Shown piece by piece: positions 9,373 through 18,367 of a stretch of DNA of 64,000 nt; position 1 is the stretch's first letter, and each line of letters starts with the position of its first letter. A program made the position numbers and the translations under genes. The notes under the pieces are model-generated. The model made no database searches. It saw only the letters and a list, made by a program, of their open reading frames with translations, and was not told where the DNA came from. The stretch spans positions 2,954,179 through 3,018,178 of the forward strand of contig CP126121.1 of the NCBI GenBank assembly GCA_030123625.1, written 5' to 3'. Source of the DNA: Nitrospira sp. (lineage in GTDB: Bacteria; Nitrospirota; Nitrospiria; Nitrospirales; Nitrospiraceae).

Positions 9373-9388
9373 TGGCCGTGGCTTTGCG
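9373..9388 (+). promoter_or_regulatory. Candidate sigma-54 promoter of glnB-glnA
   Basis: TGGCCG, five bases, TTGCG gives GG at 9374-9375 and GC at 9386-9387 with exactly ten bases between, the strict sigma-54 geometry. It matches TGGC and TTGC of the consensus and misses the AC of TGGCAC. Transcription would start near 9399, leaving an 88-base leader before glnB. Sigma-54 control of PII and glutamine synthetase is common in other bacteria. Confidence 0.6.
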
Positions 9389-9465
9389 GAAGAAGGGGCG
9401 TGGCATCGGTTAATACCACGCGGCTCCTGGACCTATCTGAGAGCCGTCGGTGGTTCCTAAGGTAG

Positions 9466-9825
<360 letters not shown>

Positions 9826-9888
9826 CGGTATAGGGATCCAAGCGGTGGAACGTGATCGCGGCAGGTCTTCCAAAGGAGGGATGGGGCA

Positions 9889-11298
9889 ATGAACGTGCGT
9901 GAGGTATTGGAGTTCGCCAAGAAGCACAGGGTCCAGATGGTCGATCTGAAATTCGTCGATCTGCCGGGTGTGTGGCAGCATATGACTATCCCTGTGAGCG
10001 AGCTGAAGGAAGAGCTGTTCAAGGACGGATCCGGACTCGATGGATCGTCGATTCGCGGCTGGAAGGCCATCAACAACAGTGACTTGCTAGTGGTGCCGGA
10101 CCCTGCTACAGCTTTACTGGATCCTTTCACTGCGGTGCCGACGCTCAGCTTGACCGGCAATGTCGTGGATCCGATTTCTCGTGAAAATTATGACCGTGAT
10201 CCCAGGTTCATCGCACAAAAGGCTGAAAAGTATCTTCAGAGTACCAAGATCGCCGACAACTCATTCTGGGGGCCGGAAGCCGAATTCTTTATCTTCGATC
10301 ATGCCCGTTACGATCAAACCAGCCATAGCGGCTTCTACTATGTCGATTCGGAGGAAGGCGCATGGAACATGGGGCAAGAGGGGATCAACCTAGGAGGAAA
10401 GATCCGGCATAAGCAAGGGTATTTCCCTGTGGCTCCGGCTGATACTCAACAAGATATCCGGAGTGAGATGGTCCTGGAAATGGAAAAGGTCGGCATTGAG
10501 GTCGAAAAGCATCATCACGAGACGGCCTCGGCCGGACAGGCCGAAATCGATATCCGATTTGATTCCCTCTTGCGGACCGCGGACAAGATGATGTTATACA
10601 AGTACATCGTTAAAAACGTGGCGCGTCGACATGGGAAGACGGTGACCTTCATGCCGAAGCCGCTTTTCAGCGATGCCGGATCCGGGATGCACACGCACCA
10701 GAGCATCTGGAAAGATGGGAAACCGCTCTTTGCCGGGAAAGACTATGCCGGTATCTCGCAGCTTTGTTTGTATTATATCGGTGGCATTCTGAAGCATGCG
10801 CCGGCGCTGGCGGCCTTTACGAATCCGACGACGAATTCCTACAAGCGCATCACCCCCGGGTTCGAAGCGCCGGTGCTGTTGGCCTATTCCAGCCGAAACC
10901 GATCGGCCGGTATCCGTATTCCGATGTACTCTCCAAGTCCGAAGGCCAAGCGTATCGAAGTGCGGTTTCCCGATCCATCCTGTAATCCCTATTTGGCATT
11001 CTCCGCGATGCTCATGGCGGGGCTCGACGGCATTCAAAACAAAATCAACCCAGGCGAACCGGCAGAAAAAGACCTGTATGATCTGGACCCGAAGGAAGCT
11101 GCCAGCATTCCGACCATGCCCGGGAGTCTTGAGGAAGCGATCAATAGTTTGGAAAAGGATCACCAGTTTTTGCTCAAAGGAGAAGTGTTTACCGAGGATC
11201 TGATCGAAGCCTGGATCGGCTATAAGCGGAGCAAGGAAATCGATCAGATGCGCTTGCGGCCGCACCCGTACGAGTTTTTTCTCTATTATGACGTCTAG
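9889..11298 (+). CDS. glnA: Glutamine synthetase, type I
   Basis: A 469-residue type I-beta glutamine synthetase that makes glutamine from glutamate, ammonia and ATP. Visible motifs include the latch DGSSIRGW, the metal-site [11 protein letters not shown], the ATP signature [16 protein letters not shown] and NRSAGIRIP. The adenylylation tyrosine falls at position 397 (EKDLYDLDP), exactly as in enteric enzymes, so the enzyme is likely switched off by adenylylation; GlnE-like genes occur at 24-28 kb. A strong ribosome-binding site (AAAGGAGGG) lies 9 bases before the ATG. The next gene is convergent. Confidence 0.97.
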   Translation: MNVREVLEFAKKHRVQMVDLKFVDLPGVWQHMTIPVSELKEELFKDGSGLDGSSIRGWKAINNSDLLVVPDPATALLDPFTAVPTLSLTGNVVDPISRENYDRDPRFIAQKAEKYLQSTKIADNSFWGPEAEFFIFDHARYDQTSHSGFYYVDSEEGAWNMGQEGINLGGKIRHKQGYFPVAPADTQQDIRSEMVLEMEKVGIEVEKHHHETASAGQAEIDIRFDSLLRTADKMMLYKYIVKNVARRHGKTVTFMPKPLFSDAGSGMHTHQSIWKDGKPLFAGKDYAGISQLCLYYIGGILKHAPALAAFTNPTTNSYKRITPGFEAPVLLAYSSRNRSAGIRIPMYSPSPKAKRIEVRFPDPSCNPYLAFSAMLMAGLDGIQNKINPGEPAEKDLYDLDPKEAASIPTMPGSLEEAINSLEKDHQFLLKGEVFTEDLIEAWIGYKRSKEIDQMRLRPHPYEFFLYYDV

Positions 11299-11341
11299 CC
11301 TCAGAGACCAGTAGATTGGCTCAAGATGCATAAGTGGAGGG

Positions 11342-11734
11342 TCAGCGTTTCCCGCAGGCCGTCTTCCAAAGCGCATGATTGCCGCTGCGCTCTTTTACCG
11401 GCTGCCAGTTCCCGCTTTCGATGTAGCCGGGGGTCGATCTGCCGGTGCCCATCTGGCGGGAAAATTCGATGACTTGTAGCACGCGAACGCGAGACTGCTC
11501 ACAGTCAAATTCCTTGTGAGTCTTGAAGGACAGGTATCGTGTTGTGCTGTTCCATTTGAGATCCGTTAGTTGCCAGAGGGTGGCGCGAGTTCCCTCTCGA
11601 TGAATCGTCTCCGGATCGAAGTAGAGAGTCTCGGGACCGGTAGGTTGGTACTGTTTCTCAACGGCCTTCCATTCCGCATAGACCGGTCCTGAGCTGAGCA
11701 GCATCAGCAGGGCAATGAACACCAATCCCTTCAT
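11342..11734 (-). CDS. Small secreted protein, surface-adhesin-E-like
   Basis: A protein of about 130 residues with a clear signal peptide (MKGLVFIALLMLLSSGPVYA) and a beta-rich body containing ETLYFDPETI and RYLSFKTHKEFDCEQ. The pattern (a peptide about the phenotype of released periplasmic or surface proteins with Cys near the end) resembles the surface-adhesin protein E domain seen in many Gram-negative bacteria. Two cysteines (in FDCEQ and TACGKR) could form a disulfide. A GTG seven codons upstream at 11755 is possible, but the ATG at 11734 has a better Shine-Dalgarno match and gives a cleaner signal peptide. It converges on glnA. Function unknown. Confidence 0.65.
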   Translation of the reverse strand: MKGLVFIALLMLLSSGPVYAEWKAVEKQYQPTGPETLYFDPETIHREGTRATLWQLTDLKWNSTTRYLSFKTHKEFDCEQSRVRVLQVIEFSRQMGTGRSTPGYIESGNWQPVKERSGNHALWKTACGKR

Positions 11735-11859
11735 GGCAGTGATTCCGTTCGGCACTGATCAAAGGAATGAGGTCGATCCGGTTTGGATGGCATAAGGGGT
11801 CACAGATAAAAAATCAAGCGCAGATAAGACGTTGCCGAAGGATGTGCCTCAGCGACCTC

Positions 11860-11888
11860 TTGAGCGTCATCCCCGCATAGGGTATTCT
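11860..11888 (+). promoter_or_regulatory. Candidate sigma-70 promoter of the CBS-domain gene
   Basis: TTGAGC (11860-11865), a 17-base spacer and TATTCT (11883-11888). The start codon follows 25 bases later with a good GGGAGGAA ribosome-binding site. Confidence 0.5.
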
Positions 11889-11913
11889 CGCGCTCTTAAC
11901 CGGGAGGAATACC

Positions 11914-12675
11914 ATGCCGAAGCGAATTCGTACGGGGCTGACACGGAGTGATATTCTCGATCGATATGTCGAGCGGTTCAAGCAGCAGCTCGTGAAATTT
12001 CAACCCTTCCTCTCGCGTAAACGAGGGTCTGCTTCGCTTGAAGATTTCGATGAAGCGGCGGAAGAGCTGATCAGCCAGGTCTTCGGCGCGGCATCGGACG
12101 AATCTGAGGCCTATTTCTTTGCAAAGACGGGTGAATCGGCACTGTTGCCTGAAGAAGCGCAGGAAAGCGGAACCCACAATATTGAACGTGAGAGCCTCCA
12201 ACAGCGCCGTCAAGTGCTGGAAAGCTGTCTGGCCGACCTCGAATTACGTCGACGACTGCAGGCAACAAGAAAAAAGAAGGGGATCGAGACGGCACGTGTT
12301 GAAGACTATATGTCACATGACGTGCGGAGCATCCACAAAGAAGCGACGATCAAACAAGCGGGGCAGCTCTTGCAAAAACATAAAGTCGGCTCGTTGATCA
12401 TCGATGACGGGTCGCGGTATATCGGCATCGTCACCGATTCAGACCTGACACGCAAAGCCATTGCAAAAGGGCTTGACCCAAACACCACGACCGTCGGCAC
12501 TTGCATGAGCCGGCCGCTTGTTACGATTGAAGAAGACGAGCCACTCGCCGAGGCCATGTCGCTGATGAAGAAGCAGAGCATCCGACACCTGCCGGTGACT
12601 GCCGATGCCACGATCATCGGGGTACTTTCAGTCTCTGATCTCCTTCGCGCGTTCGAAGAACAAAAAACTCCATAG
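11914..12675 (+). CDS. Tandem CBS-domain protein
   Basis: A 253-residue soluble protein. The first 125 residues are helical and charged, without a family I recognise. Residues about 128-250 form a CBS pair: VEDYMSHDVRSIHKEATI and GIVTDSDLTRKAIAKG in the first, CMSRPLVTIEEDEPLAEAM and GVLSVSDLLRAFEE in the second. CBS pairs (Bateman modules) bind adenine nucleotides such as AMP, ATP or c-di-AMP and act as energy sensors. The N-terminal part may be an oligomerisation or partner-binding domain. It is probably monocistronic or runs on into the ABC-F gene. Confidence 0.8.
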   Translation: MPKRIRTGLTRSDILDRYVERFKQQLVKFQPFLSRKRGSASLEDFDEAAEELISQVFGAASDESEAYFFAKTGESALLPEEAQESGTHNIERESLQQRRQVLESCLADLELRRRLQATRKKKGIETARVEDYMSHDVRSIHKEATIKQAGQLLQKHKVGSLIIDDGSRYIGIVTDSDLTRKAIAKGLDPNTTTVGTCMSRPLVTIEEDEPLAEAMSLMKKQSIRHLPVTADATIIGVLSVSDLLRAFEEQKTP

Positions 12676-12757
12676 CCTTCGTACAGCTAGTTTCTAGTAG
12701 GTGGGCGAAACGGTTGCCGAAAAGCCTGCTAGAGCTCCGATCAGGTACATTGCTGTC

Positions 12758-14593
12758 ATGCCACCAATCATGCTGCTCAGTTGCGAGTCACTTGGGAAAA
12801 GCTATGGAGCGAAGCCGTTATTTACCGACCTGTCGCTTGGACTCTGCGAAGGCGATCACGTCGGACTCATCGGTCCAAATGGTTCCGGGAAATCGACGTT
12901 GCTCAAGATTCTAGCCGGTCTGGAGGATCCGGATTGCGGCATCAGGTCGGTGCGGCGGCAGCTCCGTATCGGCTATGTGCCACAAGAGCCCTCGTTTGCG
13001 GAACAACACTCGGTCGAAGATGCGCTGTCACAAGTTCTTCTGGACGAGGGATTAGACCCACATGAGCAAGGAGCGCGTATTGCCAAGGCCCTCAGCCTCG
13101 GCGGGTTTGTTCGATCGGACCAGTCCGTCTTGACGCTGTCTGGCGGATGGAAGAAGCGGCTGGCGATCGCGCGGTCGTTGATGTTGGAACCGGACGTACT
13201 GCTCATGGACGAGCCGACCAACCATCTGGACGTCGAAGGCATCCTCTGGCTTGAAAGTCTGTTGAAAACCGAACCCCATGCCTTCATCGTCGTCAGCCAT
13301 GATCGGCGATTCTTGGAATCCGTGACCACGAGGATCTGGGAATTGAATCGCCGATACGCCAATGGCCTCTTTCAGGCGAATGGCCGGTACAGCGAGTTTT
13401 TGGAGCAGCGCGACGCAGTGTTACAGTCGCAGGCCGACTATCGGGCGTCACTCGCCAATCGAGTGCGGCGGGAAGTGGAATGGCTGAGACGCGGGCCGAA
13501 AGCCCGCACGACCAAAGCCAAAGCCAGGATCGATCAGGCCGGTCGGCTCATCGATGAACTGACCGATATCGAGTCGCGGCAAGGGAACGCATCAGCCGGG
13601 ATCGACTTCACCGCGTCCGGACGGAAATCGAAACAATTGCTGGTCGCGAAGGGAATCGGAAAATCACTCGGCGATAAGCTCATTGTATCCGGCCTCGATA
13701 TTTTATTGGGACCAGGGGAGCGGATTGGTCTGCTTGGACCAAACGGTAGCGGGAAAACAACCCTCCTCAAGCTCTTGGCCGGCACGTTGGAGCCGGATAG
13801 TGGCATCATTACTCGTGCCGATCGGCTGCGCGTCGTGACCTTTGAGCAACACCGCGAGTCATTGGACCAGCAGGCCACGTTGCGGCGCGCCCTCGCCCCA
13901 GCCGGCGGCGATGCCGTCGTATACCAGGATCGGTCCGTACATCTGGTCTCATGGGCCAAGCGCTTCCTCTTTAAGCCGGAGCAGCTCGATCTGCCGGTCT
14001 CCCGCTTATCAGGCGGCGAGCAGGCTCGGTTACTGATTGCACGCCTCATGCTTCAGCCGGCTGATCTCTTGATTCTCGACGAACCGACCAACGATTTAGA
14101 CATTCCGACGCTCGATGTGCTGGAAGACAGTTTGCTGGAATTTACCGGCGCGCTGGTGCTGGTGACGCACGATCGGTGGCTCTTAGACCGTATCTCCACC
14201 AGGCTCCTCGCATTGGACGGAATGGGTCGCGCCGAGTGGTTTGCCGACTATGCCCAATGGGAAGCGGCGCAGGTGAGAAAAGAGAGGAATGAAAAAAGAT
14301 CTCAGATCTCAAAGGAAATCGACGCGCCGACTCAGTCGCCTAAACGGAAAGGCTTGTCGTACAAAGAACAAAAAGAATGGGAGCAGATTGAAGCGAAGAT
14401 TCTGGAAGCGGAAGGACGGGTGGCTGCTTGCCAAGCTGCAGCAAATGATCCGGCTATTGCTTCATCCGCTGGCGATTTACAAGAGCGCTATGCCGCACTT
14501 CATACTGCCCAGGCGGAAGTTGAACGCCTTTATGCTCGCTGGGCTGAGCTGGACGAGAAACGCACCCAAGCGATTAGTAGCGCGCCATCCTAG
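12758..14593 (+). CDS. uup: ABC-F family ATPase, Uup type
   Basis: A cytoplasmic protein of about 611 residues with two ABC ATPase domains and no membrane segments. Each has Walker A (GPNGSGKST and GPNGSGKTT), signature (LSGGWKKRLA and LSGGEQARLL) and Walker B (LLMDEPTNHLD and LILDEPTNDLD). A charged linker separates them, and the C-terminus (from SYKEQKEWEQIEAKI) is the coiled-coil domain found in Uup, which acts on ribosomes or branched DNA structures. Start 12758 was chosen because the family begins just before the first beta strand (LLSCESLGKSYG); a GTG at 12701 is in frame but lacks a ribosome-binding site, and an ATG at 12770 is also possible. Confidence 0.88.
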   Translation: MPPIMLLSCESLGKSYGAKPLFTDLSLGLCEGDHVGLIGPNGSGKSTLLKILAGLEDPDCGIRSVRRQLRIGYVPQEPSFAEQHSVEDALSQVLLDEGLDPHEQGARIAKALSLGGFVRSDQSVLTLSGGWKKRLAIARSLMLEPDVLLMDEPTNHLDVEGILWLESLLKTEPHAFIVVSHDRRFLESVTTRIWELNRRYANGLFQANGRYSEFLEQRDAVLQSQADYRASLANRVRREVEWLRRGPKARTTKAKARIDQAGRLIDELTDIESRQGNASAGIDFTASGRKSKQLLVAKGIGKSLGDKLIVSGLDILLGPGERIGLLGPNGSGKTTLLKLLAGTLEPDSGIITRADRLRVVTFEQHRESLDQQATLRRALAPAGGDAVVYQDRSVHLVSWAKRFLFKPEQLDLPVSRLSGGEQARLLIARLMLQPADLLILDEPTNDLDIPTLDVLEDSLLEFTGALVLVTHDRWLLDRISTRLLALDGMGRAEWFADYAQWEAAQVRKERNEKRSQISKEIDAPTQSPKRKGLSYKEQKEWEQIEAKILEAEGRVAACQAAANDPAIASSAGDLQERYAALHTAQAEVERLYARWAELDEKRTQAISSAPS

Positions 14594-14689
14594 TTTATAA
14601 ATTGACCACAGCGCACTAATGGTTGGATAAAGAGCTAGCCAATATGGAGTTTTGCAAGGGACTTGAGGAAGAGTTGCAAAACTGACATC

Positions 14690-14893
14690 GACAAGCAGCT
14701 TGCTCGGCTGTGTCAGGAATGGCTTGACCCAAGCGCAAGTGGCAAGCGGATCGGCACCACCACGTCGGCAATCAGCCGCTACGAAATGCGGACTACGATC
14801 GTTAGGAACTGAGAACCCTTCAAGAAATTGTCCGTGTTGCGGTGGTCGGAGATTTTCTTAGAGGCATGGCCCAAGAGCCATCGAGCTGCATAG
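14690..14893 (+). pseudogene. Remnant of an Xre-type helix-turn-helix (antitoxin-like) gene
   Basis: Read across two frames this stretch gives GLTQAQVA then KRIGTTTSAISRYEMR, the HTH_3 signature of Xre/HigA-type regulators. The first part is in the frame of 14721, the second in the frame of 14744, so a base is missing between them; a further shift precedes GLTQAQ. Downstream, TLQEIVRV near 14816-14840 fits the helix that follows the HTH in antitoxins, again interrupted. No intact frame covers the domain, so the gene is dead. It may have been half of a toxin-antitoxin pair. Confidence 0.65.
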
Positions 14894-14984
14894 TGCGGAG
14901 TATGAGTGTCGACGTTTTGATTAGACTCTCCTCATGCCGAGAAGAACCCGGCCTATATTGGATGACGCACTGAATCTCTCAGTG

Positions 14985-15229
14985 CTACAGGTTGATGATG
15001 TAATGTTTGTTCCTGCCACCGCTGGATGATACGAACACTCCTACTCCTTTGTCCACTAAGTCTCGAAGGTCATGCGTGGCAGTGACTTGGACACGCTGAT
15101 GATTGACGTATATTTCTTGACACTCATGCCATCTGTGAAGCCGTTTGGTCCTTTGTCCAGCATGCCCGCATAGTCATCCGGTGCCAGCAAAACCGCCTCT
15201 CCTCGAAAAACGATGCTGTCAAACTATAT
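14985..15229 (-). pseudogene. Remnant of a Fic family gene, C-terminal winged-helix part
   Basis: On the minus strand the frame reads FRGEAVLLAPDDYAGMLDKG and SVKKYTSIISVSK, then after a one-base shift TATHDLRDLVDKGV and finally KHYIINL before the stop at 14985. This is the C-terminal helix-turn-helix of Fic proteins (compare TATRDLQDLVEKGAL in the intact Fic protein at 22.9-24.0 kb). The catalytic Fic core is missing. The operator-like repeats just upstream of the remnant (15233-15297) support its origin as an autoregulated Fic locus. Confidence 0.65.
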
Positions 15230-15232
15230 CCT

Positions 15233-15297
15233 TATTCGGCTCGATGGTGTCTGTCTGTAAGTTGAGCCGAATAGGTTGCATATTCGGCTCATGAGCC
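15233..15297. repeat. Cluster of TATTCGGCTC repeats, operator-like
   Basis: TATTCGGCTC occurs at 15233-15242, inverted at 15264-15273 and direct again at 15281-15290; the last copy merges into the 12-bp perfect palindrome GGCTCATGAGCC at 15286-15297. The cluster lies directly upstream of the decayed Fic gene, where the intact Fic gene also carries an inverted repeat with an ATGAG/CTCAT core. Confidence 0.7.
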
Positions 15298-15486
15298 TAA
15301 AATACCTTAATGCAGTCCCCGCACAACCATTGCATTGACCGGACAAGCTTTCAGCCTCTTTGATTGTGTTTGGTTACATAGGGTTTTCTCTTCCGACTGC
15401 TTCCTCTTAGGGTTCTGCCGTTGATGACCGATAAAGAAGATTGAGAGTCTGTTTCTATCGATACACAATCGAAAGGACCTTCCACC

Positions 15487-16344
15487 ATGCCATCGGCGAG
15501 CGAGCTGGTTCAATCCTGCACCACGGTGTTCACGTTGCCGGAGATTTATCTCCGCGTGCGGGAGGTGGTGGACGACCCAGATTCGACCATGGACGATCTT
15601 GCCGACGTTCTCAAGCTGGATCCGGCCATTTCGGCCAGGCTTCTCCGCATCGTCAATAGCTCCCTCTATGGGTTTCCCAAGCAGATCGATACCATTTCCC
15701 GTGCTGTCAACATCGTCGGTATGCAAGCCATCAACGACCTCGTTACCGCAACGACTGTCGGACGGACCTTCTCTGGAATGCCGATTCAACTCATGGACGT
15801 ACCGATGTTCTGGCGCAAGAGCGTGCTGTGTGCCTTACTCGCAGGAAAGATCGCCAAATCCTGTGGCTTGGAGGATAGCGAACGCTTCTTTATCGCAGGC
15901 CTGCTGCGTGACATTGGTCACTTTGTCCTCTACCAGACCGTTCCGCAACGGGCTCAGTCTGCTCTCATCGAAGCGGGCTATCTCGGAACATCCCTGGCCG
16001 AAGTGGAGCAGTCCAACATTGGGTGCGACTTCGCGGAAGTGGGGGCTGAACTGATCAGATCCTGGGGCATGCCTGTGCAGATCGAACAGGCGATTCGCTG
16101 CCAACTGAGCCCGGGTGATGCCGGTGAATTCATTGTCCATGCGTCCGTCGTCCATCTGGCCGGTGTCGTCGCCGATTACGAAGAGTTAGAGACGAGTCGG
16201 AGGCCTGCCGCAATATCCTTTATCCCCCATGCCGTCACCGCCACACGGTTTGTGCCGGCTAACCTCCCGGCACTGCTCTCGGATGCCCGGGCCCAGCTCC
16301 AGGATACCTTGGCGGTTATCCAGCCCCGCGCCATGGCCGCGTAG
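15487..16344 (+). CDS. HDOD-domain protein
   Basis: A 285-residue protein consisting almost wholly of one HDOD domain, an HD-like fold without phosphohydrolase metal ligands. Typical features are DLADVLKLDPAISARLLRIVNSSLYG, ISRAVNIVGMQAINDLVTA, FWRKSVLCALLAGKIAK and AGLLRDIGHFVLYQ. Such proteins act in signalling, often with c-di-GMP or chemotaxis modules, by unknown contacts. An AAAGGACC ribosome-binding site precedes the ATG. The gene converges on a decayed HDOD-GAF gene, a likely former paralogue. Confidence 0.88.
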   Translation: MPSASELVQSCTTVFTLPEIYLRVREVVDDPDSTMDDLADVLKLDPAISARLLRIVNSSLYGFPKQIDTISRAVNIVGMQAINDLVTATTVGRTFSGMPIQLMDVPMFWRKSVLCALLAGKIAKSCGLEDSERFFIAGLLRDIGHFVLYQTVPQRAQSALIEAGYLGTSLAEVEQSNIGCDFAEVGAELIRSWGMPVQIEQAIRCQLSPGDAGEFIVHASVVHLAGVVADYEELETSRRPAAISFIPHAVTATRFVPANLPALLSDARAQLQDTLAVIQPRAMAA

Positions 16345-16515
16345 GGTGCCAGAAATGGGCTTCTGACCGCTCGATATTTGTTTTTCATCCCTTCAATGTG
16401 TGCGTTTCATCCTTTGATGTATGTACAACATCTTCCGATTGAACGGTGTGCTATTCGATGGATTCGGAATGGAGACGGAAATACTGGGAGAAATCTCCAT
16501 CTGTGAGGCGTCAAG

Positions 16516-18077
16516 CTATAGAATACTGGCCAATCGACTCAAGTCGAGCGTCTGGGCAAAAATAACTGGAATGCCTGGTAGTCTTGGGATAGCACCGGTT
16601 GGCTGGTTGTGACTCGATCACAGTAGATGAGCCCGATCGGTTTCGCTCTCACGCGTAACGCGCTACGATCGCCGATGTTGGTTTCCAGATCTCGATAAAG
16701 TCCCGATTCAAAGTCCTGCCCATCTGGTCTGAAAAGTTAGGAAGATAGACTGAATCGACTCGCTTGAGAACCGTGAGGAAAAACTGATGTTCCCAGCTGA
16801 GTGAGCCTGATAGGGAACGGAGGTAGGGTGCTGAGGATTCACACCAAGCACCAGTCTTCCAACAAGCAGATCACTATCGTTTTGGTTCAGAAGTGCCAGA
16901 CCTACGCGGTCAAACCCGGCATCCCGCTGTAGGGATTGTACAAATGTCCCGAGTAGGCCATTGAGATCTTTTGCTGATTGTAGCGAGTCCTGAAAGGCTT
17001 GGAGTATTTCAAGCGGCTTAGTTCGAATGGGAGCAGCCGGTTCGTTTCGCGGTGGGAACACCGCCTGTTCTTTGCCGATCGTCGGTTTGATAGGCGGGTG
17101 CGGGATTGATCTGGTGGCGTTCTGCTCATGCGATGGTAACATGGCTTCATCGGAGGAGTCGATTGCCAACCCCATTGAGCGGATGAATTGGCGCCCCCCG
17201 ATCCATGGCTCGAATCATCAAATCCGTGAATGGGCCCGATGAGAGTCCGCTTCCGAGTTGGAGTGTTTTCTTAGCTTCCTCAATAGCGGTCCGTGGCGCG
17301 GGGTCGGTCAGCGCCGCGATCAGCCGAATGGAGCCGACGATAATACCTCGGTAGGCTTGGAGCCCACTTTGCCAATGCTCCATCGGCAGGTCCTCTGGAT
17401 GACGGAAGAGCTCGATTAGATCATCCGGTAGCTTCCACATATGGGCCAACGCGTGGGCCAAGGTCAGCCGTGGTACACCAATGAGGCGCGTCTCTTGAAG
17501 CACACATTCCGCAGGGCGTTTGGTTCTCTTGGAAATAGACTGGAGAGGAGAAAGAGGTCCGGGTCTTGATAGGCAGTGGCCAAATCTCCGATCGAGTACA
17601 GGAGGGCGTCGGTAAACAACTGCCCGTGCTGTGGGTATCCGACAGCTATTCCCAATTCGTTGGCATAGGTCGCAGAGATGAGAGACTTGGCGATCAAGGC
17701 TCGAAATTCGTGTTGGCGAACTGGCCAATGTTGCAGTTGTTCGACAAGACGTGCCGCAGCCACGAGGGACCGGACGGTGTCGAGCCCAAGCCAACTGACA
17801 GCATGGGGGATCGGCACAATCGTTTGCTGTGGGCTGTAGGCGATGCTGTTGCCACTTGCAGAACTTTGCACGTCAATCCATGATCTCGGCTGATCACCCT
17901 GGCAAGATTCACGGCGTTGGACTGCGGTCCCATATGATTCAGGATTTGCTAACAGGCTGACTGCAAGACAGGAAGACAGCTGCTGGATTCGTCGACGAGA
18001 GGCCTGAGCTTTTGATGGAGGCGAGGGCGGATTGAGTCGATGAAGGCCGATTCCGTGGCCGCACTCGATGATATCAT
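16516..18077 (-). pseudogene. Decayed HDOD-GAF signalling protein gene
   Basis: On the minus strand, starting at the ATG 18077-18075, a frame reads MISSSAATESAFIDSI and on to LPVLQSAC, then an amber codon at 17951-17949 where Gln would fit, then QILNHMGPQSNAVNLARVIS. After a shift it continues with YSPQQTIVPIPHAVSWLGL and LRNVCFKR, after another with TLAHALAHMWKLPDDLIELF, and after a third with the GAF-like part LQRDAGFDRVGLALLNQ. A final shift gives RVRAKPIGLIYCDRV before a stop at 16516. So one nonsense mutation and at least four indels break an HDOD plus GAF protein of about 520 residues. Confidence 0.75.
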
Positions 18078-18367
18078 AGAGGGGCCTGCGTTGGGATTTA
18101 GAAGCTCTATCGGTCAGAACTCTACCAAGCTAAAGGGTACAAAATTGTGGGGGAAGTAGCACGCGGTTATAGCGGTTATATAGGCGGGAAAGAAACAGAA
18201 TGAGGAGGATGTTAATCAGCCATGAGTGTCGCAGTCGGACGAAGGTATCCGTGCGGACCAGAAACGACTTCTGACTCTGTGGAATGTTCTGCGGGATTCG
18301 CGAGCTAATTCAACCAAGTGGCTTTCCAGGAAGGCCGCTTGTTCCAGGCGCGAAAGAACGCCCCATC
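18078..18367. other. Intergenic region, no confident gene
   Basis: Between the HDOD-GAF remnant and the kelch gene. A ribosome-binding-like GAGGAGG near 18201 precedes an ATG at 18222, but the frame closes after 28 codons; a different frame from 18226 stays open to 18408 (60 codons, MSQSDEGIRADQKRLLTLWN) and runs into the kelch gene on the other strand. The pair looks like another frameshifted small gene, but I do not recognise it. Confidence 0.35.
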
